The notes under the pieces: generated by a model
The model's database searches: none
What the model was told of the DNA's origin: nothing
The model's input: the letters and a program-made list of their open reading frames with translations, nothing else
In this document: positions 1 through 4,782 of the stretch, piece after piece
Layout: each line of letters begins with the position of its first letter
Numbering within the stretch: position 1 is the first letter of the stretch
Assembly: GCA_021162325.1 (NCBI GenBank)
Contig: JAGGYV010000284.1
Coordinates: 1-9,045, forward strand
Direction: 5' to 3'
DNA: 9,045 bases
Source of the DNA: Desulfobacteraceae bacterium
Lineage (GTDB): Bacteria; Desulfobacterota; Desulfobacteria; Desulfobacterales; Desulfosalsimonadaceae
Program-made: the position numbers and the translations under genes

Positions 1-88
1 GAGTAATGAAGCGTTCTGCTTGTACATTGCCAAGATCGGCAATTAATGCTTTTATGCCTCTTTGTTTAATCTCTATATCAGTTATCAT
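1..88 (-). CDS. Conserved hypothetical protein, N-terminal fragment cut by the window edge
   Basis: Only the first 29 codons are inside the window. The start ATG (complement of 86-88) is preceded by GGAGA eight bases upstream, a good ribosome binding site. The visible peptide starts MITDIEIKQRGIKALIADLG and continues with an A-E-R-F-I stretch. This pattern of a short charged helix, a Gly-Ile-x-Ala-Leu segment and a Leu-Gly-x-Val-x-Ala-Glu-Arg-Phe segment resembles small conserved hypothetical proteins of about 60-90 residues that often sit in accessory regions beside toxin-antitoxin genes. That resemblance is from memory and weak. An ATG three codons upstream in another frame stops at once and is not used. 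No function is assigned. Confidence 0.6.
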   Translation of the reverse strand, partial: MITDIEIKQRGIKALIADLGNVQAERFIT

Positions 89-130
89 AACATATTCTCC
101 AAAATGGGAATGAAATTAACAGGGTTAATC

Positions 131-180
131 CTTACATTTCGCTTCTTCAAAAAATATTTTTTGAAGAAGCGAAATGTAAG
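131..180. repeat. Perfect 50-bp palindrome
   Basis: Bases 131-155 are the exact reverse complement of 156-180, with no loop and no mismatch. The arms start CTTACATTTCGCTTCTTC and the centre is AAAAAATATTTTTT. It lies between the Nudix stop (348) and the start of the hypothetical gene at 88, so it is transcribed if the operon reads through. As RNA it would form a 20-25 bp hairpin, but it has no GC-rich stem followed by U-run of the standard terminator type. It could be a bidirectional transcription stop, a protein-binding palindrome or a mobile repeat. The symmetry is certain and the role unknown. Confidence 0.9.
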
Positions 181-347
181 TAACATGAACAAATGTTTTC
201 CGTTTCCCATGTTCCTTTGTGGGAATCCATACCAAAACGTTGATGTAAAATGCCCTTTACTTATCCTCATCCCAGTTGATGATATACGGTTCCTGTTCGT
301 TTGACTCCGGGAGTGATGGTCCAATAAAAAGTAGCCGGAGGGTTAAT

Positions 348-881
348 TTAATGTTGTTTAATCTGCTGAATGCGGAAAGGGAATGTGCCTGTGTTCCGGT
401 CTTTGAAATACTGCTTTAATGTTTTTTCGATCACTTTAAAGCCAATCTCACCCCAGGGGATTTCCTTTTCGTCAAAAAGTCTGAGTTCCGAGCTTTCCGG
501 GGTGACATGAAAATCCGGTTTAACTAAGCGGGAATGGAACATCAGGTAAAGTTGATTAATGTGGGTAATATCAAACAGTAAATAGGGGGAAAGATTTTCA
601 ACAACAGCGCCTGTTTCTTCAAAAGTTTCGCGCATGGCACCGTCTTCAACTGTTTCACCGTTTTCAAGATATCCGGCAGGAAGCGTCCATTTTCCCTTTT
701 TGGGTTCGATGTCACGGCGGCACAGCAGAATTTTATTTTTCCATTCAGGAATGCACCCGACGACTAATTTAGGATTCTGGTAGTGAACAATTTTACATGC
801 ATGGCAGACATACCGGGGCCGGTCATCATCTTTGGGAATAAGCAGTTCAACCGGTTTGCCGCAATTGGAACAATATTTCAT
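348..881 (-). CDS. Nudix hydrolase with N-terminal zinc ribbon
   Basis: This 177-residue cytoplasmic enzyme should hydrolyse a nucleoside diphosphate linked to another moiety (NDP-X), such as ADP-ribose or a dinucleotide; the exact substrate cannot be read from sequence. Residues 4-29 form a zinc ribbon with two CxxC knuckles (C4/C7 and C26/C29), typical of the Nudix subgroup related to NADH pyrophosphatase. The Nudix box is complete at residues 70-92 (G70, E76, R84-E85, E88-E89, G91), with Thr86 where a bulky hydrophobic residue is usual. The preceding KGKWTLPAGYLENGE is the classic lead-in. The start ATG has AAAGGA about ten bases upstream; an ATG at 889 runs into a stop after three codons. 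It is the last complete gene of a likely operon with surE and the methyltransferase, consistent with a nucleotide house-cleaning role. Confidence 0.93.
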   Translation of the reverse strand: MKYCSNCGKPVELLIPKDDDRPRYVCHACKIVHYQNPKLVVGCIPEWKNKILLCRRDIEPKKGKWTLPAGYLENGETVEDGAMRETFEETGAVVENLSPYLLFDITHINQLYLMFHSRLVKPDFHVTPESSELRLFDEKEIPWGEIGFKVIEKTLKQYFKDRNTGTFPFRIQQIKQH

Positions 882-896
882 ATTCGCATCGTCCTT

Positions 897-965
897 TCAG
901 CACACTGCAATTGTCTGATTCCTTAAAAATGACTGAACCAGCAGGTCAACCTTTTGATAAATCAT
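897..965 (-). CDS. Possible 22-residue translationally coupled small ORF
   Basis: An ATG (963-965) overlaps the surE stop in an ATGA arrangement, so a ribosome ending surE could restart here. The ORF runs 22 codons (starting MIYQKVDLLVQSFLRN) and stops at 897-899, 15 bases before the Nudix start. There is no separate ribosome binding site and no recognisable family. It may simply keep ribosomes moving across the 80-nt gap, or be chance. Confidence 0.25.
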   Translation of the reverse strand: MIYQKVDLLVQSFLRNQTIAVC

Positions 966-1645
966 ATATTAAGAAGTGTAATGGAAATTTTGCCACCAAA
1001 ACAGACATCCACATCCTTTCCGGGTGTACGCGGACGATTATGAATAATGCCGGTATACTGATATCGATCTGAATTTTTTTGAAACGTATAGTCATGGGAA
1101 TTTTTATCCAGTTCACAAAATTGGCATTCCAGGACCGATGCGGCCGTGACAGGGTGGGGCATATTGATATTCCAGAACTGACCATGATTCAGTGTTTTTT
1201 CCATCACACGGGAAAGTATTTTTGCTACGTGTTGACCCGTCACTTCCCAATCGATTTTTTGATCCGGCGCAATATATTGTGATACGGCAATTGCTTTATA
1301 CCCTGAAATAGCAGCTTCCCGTGCGGCAGCAACCGTACCGGATTGATAGACATCTGTCCCAAGGTTGGCCCCGGGATTTATTCCGGCAATCAACCAGTCC
1401 GCAGAAGGGGAAAATTGTTTTAAGGCCAGTCGCGTGCAGTCCGCCGGCGCTCCATCCACAATATATTTAAAGTCTGATACCTGTTCAACACGTAAAGGGT
1501 CATTCAACGTCACCCTGTGTCCGGCACAGGATTGCGGATCACGGGGGGCCACAATAATAACTTTTCCCATGGGTAAGACCCCACGGTATAAGGCGGCCAG
1601 GCCCGGTTCGTTATAACCGTCATCGTTTGTTAGTACTATTTTCAT
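962..1645 (-). CDS. surE: 5'/3'-nucleotidase SurE (survival protein E family)
   Basis: SurE is a metal-dependent cytosolic phosphatase that removes phosphate from nucleoside 5'- and 3'-monophosphates and is linked to stress and stationary-phase survival. The 227-residue product has the family signatures in order: MKIVLTNDDG at the start (metal ligands D8 and D9), the QSCAGHRVT loop with S39, GAPADCTRLAL at 65-75, and AGINPGANLGTDVYQSGTVA around 87-106 with N90/N94. The usual Ser of SGIN is Ala here. The C-terminal tail GGKISITLL matches the family ending, but the usual Pro after Thr is missing and the protein is slightly shorter than many SurEs. I chose ATG 1645 over an in-frame GTG three codons upstream, because AAGGTG lies six bases before the ATG and contains that GTG. 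It follows the methyltransferase by 19 nt, so the two are probably co-transcribed. Confidence 0.93.
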   Translation of the reverse strand: MKIVLTNDDGYNEPGLAALYRGVLPMGKVIIVAPRDPQSCAGHRVTLNDPLRVEQVSDFKYIVDGAPADCTRLALKQFSPSADWLIAGINPGANLGTDVYQSGTVAAAREAAISGYKAIAVSQYIAPDQKIDWEVTGQHVAKILSRVMEKTLNHGQFWNINMPHPVTAASVLECQFCELDKNSHDYTFQKNSDRYQYTGIIHNRPRTPGKDVDVCFGGKISITLLNI

Positions 1646-1664
1646 TGGATACACCTTAAGATCA

Positions 1665-2483
1665 TTAATTATTTTTTTGTAAAACCAGACCTGACCAGTT
1701 TTTTTCTTCAGATGTTAACAGACATTTAAAATATTTTTTCGTGTAGCGATCAATGATTGCATCGGTTTCTTCCGGACGGATGCCGGACAAGACAACAGGC
1801 GCGCCAGGGGCAGATTTTTTTGAAATAACCGGAAATAAATTCATTATATCCGGGAACCGCAGGTTTGCCGTTATGAAAGAAAATGTTGCCTTGGGTTGTT
1901 CGGATGGATATAAAATCCGGATTCTGTTTTCCAGCCCGTTGATTTGTGCGTTTTTTTTTGCTTCACTTATGGAACAAGGGTCTGTGTCCAATCCGATACC
2001 GGTTTCAATGCCGAATTTTAAGGCTGTAATGGCCAAAATGCCCGACCCGGTCCCAATATCAAGAACTGTTGAATGATGAAAGTCGCGGATCAGTTTTTGG
2101 TTTTTCAGCGCGTATTCAATTCCCTGAATCGACAGCCGTGTGGTGGGATGTTCTCCGGACCCGAATGAAACACCCGGGAAAATATTGATGACAATATCCG
2201 TATTGACCGGGGAATAAGTTTTATTATACGGTTTTACGATGACTGACGATGAGATCCTCACCGGTCGATTGAATGATTTTTCAACATAGGAGCTGCCAAA
2301 TATATACGTATACTCAAGTTCTCTTTCAGATATCAGTCCATGAATCGCTATTCTGATCTCTTTTCTTTTTATGTTTAATTCTGAGGATAGAATATTTTCG
2401 ATTGAAGCCTGGATCAGTTTTTTGTTTGAATTGAAAACCAGTTCTAAAATTCTTTGCTGTAATGAGTTATTTTCGATTAAAAT
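1665..2483 (-). CDS. PrmA-like protein methyltransferase with N-terminal winged-helix-like domain; apparent ATT start
   Basis: The C-terminal 200 residues are a class I SAM-dependent methyltransferase of the ribosomal protein L11 methyltransferase (PrmA) type. They show the PrmA-like lead motif GVSFGSGEHPTT (104-115), SAM motif I LDIGTGSGIL (141-150), an acidic motif II (GLDTD, 164-168) and ANLRFPDI (206-213) where PrmA has AN(I/L). A start at GTG 2261 would discard 74 codons of open, protein-like frame ending IFGSSYVEKSFNRPVR, so the gene begins upstream. The frame opens after a TAA at 2496-2498 and contains no ATG, GTG or TTG before codon 75. The best start is ATT (2481-2483), six bases after AAGGGG. 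The first 60 residues look helical and winged-helix-like in place of the normal PrmA substrate domain, so L11 may not be the target. The 19-nt gap to surE suggests an operon. Confidence 0.85.
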   Translation of the reverse strand: MLIENNSLQQRILELVFNSNKKLIQASIENILSSELNIKRKEIRIAIHGLISERELEYTYIFGSSYVEKSFNRPVRISSSVIVKPYNKTYSPVNTDIVINIFPGVSFGSGEHPTTRLSIQGIEYALKNQKLIRDFHHSTVLDIGTGSGILAITALKFGIETGIGLDTDPCSISEAKKNAQINGLENRIRILYPSEQPKATFSFITANLRFPDIMNLFPVISKKSAPGAPVVLSGIRPEETDAIIDRYTKKYFKCLLTSEEKNWSGLVLQKNN

Positions 2484-2489
2484 TTTACA

Positions 2490-2495
2490 CCCCTT
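2490..2495 (-). promoter_or_regulatory. Ribosome binding site deciding the ATT start of the methyltransferase
   Basis: The minus strand reads AAGGGG here, six bases (TGTAAA) before the ATT at 2481-2483. It is the only Shine-Dalgarno-like purine run near the 5' end of this open frame. The GTG inside it is in another frame and meets TAA immediately. This supports initiation at ATT, though a base error in an original ATG would look the same. Confidence 0.5.
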
Positions 2496-2550
2496 TTAGT
2501 TTCTTATCTCTGATTTTTGTATTTTTTTGGCAAACTATTTTAAAAACTCA

Positions 2551-2699
2551 AAAAGTGTGAAGTGACTAAAGTGATCTAAAGTGCCTAAAGTTGTGGACTG
2601 CGCTAAACGCGCGATTATTTTTATCATAAAAATTGAAAATGCCGAAGGCATTAACCATAACTTTAGCTCACTTCAAACTTTAGTTCACTTTTAACTTTT
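2551..2699. repeat. Structured intergenic repeat with CTAAAGT-rich inverted arms
   Basis: Two arms of about 45 bp (2551-2596 and 2655-2699) are imperfect inverted copies built from short units. The left arm holds three CTAAAGT-type units about 9-10 bp apart. The right arm, read on the minus strand, holds two 17-bp units starting AAGTGAACTAAAG and AAGTGAGCTAAAG. The core contains two perfect small palindromes: ATTTTTAT-C-ATAAAAAT (about 2618-2634) and AATGCC-GAA-GGCATT (2638-2652). It fills the spacer between the YkgJ-type gene and the methyltransferase. The layout fits a non-coding mobile repeat of the MITE or REP-like kind; no coding frame is seen. Confidence 0.7.
2638..2652 (-). terminator. 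Candidate terminator hairpin after the YkgJ-type gene
   Basis: On the minus strand a 6-bp stem AATGCC/GGCATT with a TTC loop is followed directly by TTTTC and then TTTTT. It lies about 100 nt past the YkgJ-family stop, inside the structured repeat. The stem is short and half AT, so termination strength is uncertain. Confidence 0.35.
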
Positions 2700-2748
2700 C
2701 CGGTTTATCCGGATTGGGCGATAGATCCATAATAGCGTAATTGCTATT

Positions 2749-3462
2749 TCAACATGCCTCAAATGTCCCTTTGCATCCTGTCATAACAGCATGTTTTTGG
2801 GTAAGGGGATACTGACGGCAATACGCCGGTTTGACGTCCTGAATTCCGCATGCAAATTGTCCTTTTGAGGGGGAGGGTATCAGCCAGGGGCATTCCGGAT
2901 AGAAACGGCTGGTGCCGGGTTCCTTCCAGATCCTGTATTCAGCTGTTCCGCTGTCAGAGTATACGATCATTACTTTTTCCATGATATCATGACGTTCACA
3001 CACTTCCCATCGTTTGTAATCATTTTCAGTGCAGTCATAGTGGTATTTCAGATTACGACAGCAGTTGCCGCATTGACGACATTTAAACCGCGCCATTTCG
3101 GTTTCAATCCAGATGCCTGTGCTTCCCGTTTCATCATTTAGTCCGACAAACGTTTTTGTCTGAAATACCTTGCTGCATATATCCGCTATAACAGATAACG
3201 GATATGTTTTTTCACTCAAAATGTTGAACAGGTAATCACCAAGATCATGATCATTCATACGCCGCACTTTGCTTTTTCGTCCCCGTGTGATCAACACACA
3301 GGCATTTCTGCCTTCCTTTGTTACAATATTCCGGTTATCTGTGATTATCGGGCAAAGTTCCTGAAAAAGATCAAATTGTGACTCATACTGCTTAAAGTCG
3401 ATACGTATGGCCTCTCGTACCTGTTTTGGTGACAGGAAGATTTTTTCATTTTCATTCATCAT
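2749..3462 (-). CDS. YkgJ-family cysteine-cluster (CxxCxxCC) protein with unrecognised N-terminal domain
   Basis: The C-terminal half of this 237-residue protein carries the metal-binding Cys cluster of the YkgJ/PF03692 family: C128-x2-C131-x2-C134-C135, then C191-P in ECPWL, C205 in FACGI, C215 in the family-typical PAYCRQYPL, and extra cysteines C230 and C237. Members are thought to bind zinc or an iron-sulfur centre; the reaction is unknown. Residues 1-122 are extra to the core domain, basic around 58-68 (TRGRKSKVRR), and match nothing I recognise. No signal peptide or membrane segment is seen, so it is probably cytoplasmic. The start is well supported by GGGAGG five bases before the first of two tandem ATGs (3462 or 3459). 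It has no close operon partner: 90 nt separate it from vapC, and a repeat-filled spacer follows. Confidence 0.85.
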   Translation of the reverse strand: MMNENEKIFLSPKQVREAIRIDFKQYESQFDLFQELCPIITDNRNIVTKEGRNACVLITRGRKSKVRRMNDHDLGDYLFNILSEKTYPLSVIADICSKVFQTKTFVGLNDETGSTGIWIETEMARFKCRQCGNCCRNLKYHYDCTENDYKRWEVCERHDIMEKVMIVYSDSGTAEYRIWKEPGTSRFYPECPWLIPSPSKGQFACGIQDVKPAYCRQYPLTQKHAVMTGCKGTFEAC

Positions 3463-3479
3463 CTGTTCCTCCCTGGAAT

Positions 3480-3497
3480 CATTTTTTTAAAAAAATG
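3480..3497. repeat. 18-bp perfect AT palindrome upstream of the YkgJ-type gene
   Basis: The sequence C-A-T7-A7-T-G is a perfect palindrome ending 18 bases before the first ATG of the YkgJ-family gene. It could be an operator or an A-tract, but no promoter boxes are clear around it. Confidence 0.5.
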
Positions 3498-3498
3498 G

Positions 3499-3555
3499 TA
3501 AAAAGTCAGATTTCGATGGCAAAGTTATGATAAGAATAGAAAAAAAGACTTTTTA
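3499..3555 (-). terminator. Inverted repeat after vapC, possible weak terminator
   Basis: TAAAAAGTC (3499-3507) and GACTTTTTA (3547-3555) are perfect 9-bp inverted repeats about 39 nt apart. The right arm includes the vapC stop codon and is followed on the minus strand by a T-run. The long loop makes an efficient terminator doubtful. Confidence 0.3.
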
Positions 3556-3951
3556 ATCGGGAGTTAAAACTTTCAACGAAAGGAGATCAACCATTGGTGT
3601 AAAATCACGATCGTCATGTAACAAAGATAAGTCCTTAAGGATACAGAATGTACCTATTATGATATCAATAGTTTTACGAACGGTTATACCCTTTTTCCTT
3701 AAGGTTCTATAATTTTGAGCGCTGTTGACAGCTATTTGATAACCGCCAATTTCATGAAATGGTAAAACGTTTAGATAAGACTTCGCTGATTCATAATCGT
3801 TGTCAGACCGGAATCCTTGTAATATTTCAATGAGGATCAAATCGCCCATGATGATTGGAACCTTAGAGAGAAGATTATCCAGCATATTTGTTTGCCATGT
3901 GGCCTGGCCGTTAAAATAGTCAATCCAAACGGATGAATCGACCAATATCAT
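3553..3951 (-). CDS. vapC: VapC-type PIN-domain ribonuclease toxin
   Basis: This 132-residue PIN-domain protein should be the toxin of a type II toxin-antitoxin pair, a magnesium-dependent endoribonuclease that typically cuts tRNA or rRNA when free of antitoxin. The acidic active-site residues are all in place: D5 in MILVDSSVWIDYF, E42 in LILIEILQGF, D96 in KTIDIIIG, and D114/D116 in LLHDDRDF. Length is normal for VapC. Its ATG overlaps the end of the antitoxin gene by 4 nt, the usual arrangement that couples translation and keeps antitoxin in excess. No truncation or lost catalytic residue is seen, so the pair looks functional. The cleaved RNA cannot be told from sequence. Confidence 0.93.
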   Translation of the reverse strand: MILVDSSVWIDYFNGQATWQTNMLDNLLSKVPIIMGDLILIEILQGFRSDNDYESAKSYLNVLPFHEIGGYQIAVNSAQNYRTLRKKGITVRKTIDIIIGTFCILKDLSLLHDDRDFTPMVDLLSLKVLTPD

Positions 3952-4142
3952 TGATCTAACCTCATTTTATCAAGGTCGCCATCCCATTTAAGTTTCCCGC
4001 GTAGATTTTTTATACGTTCTTGTTTTTTTGTTTGAATTAATAAACGTAAGCCACTTTCAACCACGGCTCTTTTGGTTTTTAACTGGCTTAACTGAATTGC
4101 TTCATTCATCAGCTGATCATCTATAACGATATTTGTTCGCAT
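3948..4142 (-). CDS. vapB: VapB-type antitoxin
   Basis: This is a 64-residue antitoxin that binds and inhibits the adjacent VapC and should repress its own promoter. Residues 1-37 (MRTNIVIDDQLMNEAIQLSQ onward) match the N-terminal DNA-binding part of the VapB family (PF09957 type, ribbon-helix-helix-like): a beta strand followed by helices with the typical LKTKRAVVESGLRLLI. The basic-acidic tail (LRGKLKWDGDLDKMR) is the usual toxin-wrapping segment. I chose ATG 4142 over an upstream in-frame ATG at 4181 because AAGGAG lies six bases before it, and because the upstream ATG would overlap the -10 box. It overlaps vapC by 4 nt. Confidence 0.92.
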   Translation of the reverse strand: MRTNIVIDDQLMNEAIQLSQLKTKRAVVESGLRLLIQTKKQERIKNLRGKLKWDGDLDKMRLDQ

Positions 4143-4156
4143 TACATTCTCCTTTG

Positions 4157-4180
4157 TGTATGTTTTTGAATAATTATACA
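4157..4180. promoter_or_regulatory. Possible VapBC operator
   Basis: TGTAT (4157-4161) and ATACA (4176-4180) form an inverted repeat with 14 bases between, overlapping the -10 box and the presumed transcription start of vapBC. Toxin-antitoxin complexes usually bind such palindromes to repress themselves. The arms are short, so this is tentative. Confidence 0.35.
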
Positions 4181-4201
4181 CATTCGGATAGAGTCATGCA
4201 A
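4173..4201 (-). promoter_or_regulatory. Predicted sigma-70 promoter of vapBC
   Basis: The minus strand shows TTGCAT (4196-4201), exactly 17 bases, then a perfect TATAAT (4173-4178). The -35 matches the consensus only in its first three bases, but the -10 is exact and lies 30 bases before the vapB start. Confidence 0.6.
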
Positions 4202-4243
4202 GTTCGAAATTAGTTGTTGAACGAAAACTCACTAAATCCAAGT

Positions 4244-4330
4244 TGTCATTACGAGGAGTGAGGAACGAACGAAAAAGTAATCCCCTGGCTTTAATGAGAT
4301 TGCTTCGGTCGTTCCTCCCTCGCAATGACA
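4244..4330. repeat. Imperfect palindromic repeat of the TGTCATTGCGAGG type
   Basis: The left end TGTCATTACGAGGAGTGAGG and the right end, reverse complement TGTCATTGCGAGGGAGGAAC, are inverted copies. Together they define an 87-bp element of two roughly 38-40 bp imperfect arms. The end sequence resembles the dispersed TGTCATTGCGAG repeats found in many bacterial genomes (from memory). There is no coding frame. It lies between vapBC and the transposase remnant, in a 600-bp stretch with no intact gene. Confidence 0.75.
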
Positions 4331-4519
4331 GAAAAATTATAATTGAGGCACTTTCCGTTCAGTGACAAATTAATTTTTTTGGAAAAATTGGAGTACTATC
4401 ATTTTTTGTCCTTGACTGCGGGTCCGGATCGAGGTTAAGGCGCAAAATGAAAAATTGAACAGGTCTATTACAAATAAATGTGAACGGATGGCAGGAAGAG
4501 GGCAGAGAAGATCGGCAGG

Positions 4520-4743
4520 GATGGATTCAAACAGTTTTTTATTCTGTCGTTTTAGATTTTTTATAAATTTGTTGATTCCGGAAACAAAAATACCGATGCG
4601 CCCCAATCGGCGCATGTTCGACTTGATATGAACTGAATCAATTTGTTGATTATTCAAATCGACTTTAAACGCATCGGTCAATTTTTATTTTCAGGGGATA
4701 AATTTTTCACATCCTGTTGCATTAATGTTTGAAAAGAATCCAT
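4520..4743 (-). pseudogene. Decayed transposase fragment
   Basis: Read from 4681 on the minus strand, the frame gives a segment with IDSVHIKSNMRRLGRIGIF followed by INKFIKNLKRQNKKLFESIP. This resembles the central DS(T/V)H(I/V)xSN..RLGRI region of an IS transposase family (ISNCY or IS1182-like, from memory). An in-frame TAA precedes it, while another frame supplies a plausible upstream piece starting ATG at 4743 (MDSFQTLMQQDVKNLSPENK). Adding one A to the A-run near 4682-4686 would join the two. After about 4520 the frame (to 4370) no longer looks like transposase. Both the N-terminal part and the catalytic remainder are missing, so it is a dead remnant. Confidence 0.65.
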
Positions 4744-4782
4744 CATTTTTTCCGTTTGGGATATTTTTCAACGGGATTTTTT

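Noticed and set aside
85..324. 79-codon minus-strand frame starting at TTG 324, and a similar plus-strand frame at 62-304
   Set aside because: Both run through the 50-bp palindrome, so each contains the same peptide by symmetry; neither has a good ribosome binding site or a familiar sequence.
946..1185. 79-codon minus-strand frame overlapping the end of surE
   Set aside because: It is out of frame with a clear SurE C-terminus and has low-quality composition; a shadow frame.
2551..2596. Short regularly spaced units considered as a CRISPR array
   Set aside because: Units are only 7-10 bp with almost no spacer, and no cas genes are nearby.
2731..2748. AATAGC-GTAATT-GCTATT hairpin right after the YkgJ-type stop
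   Set aside because: A 6-bp AT-rich stem with no T-run; not enough to call a terminator.
4370..4519. Continuation of the transposase frame to 4370
   Set aside because: Past about 4520 the translation loses any transposase-like pattern; treated as non-coding IS remnant or unrelated spacer.
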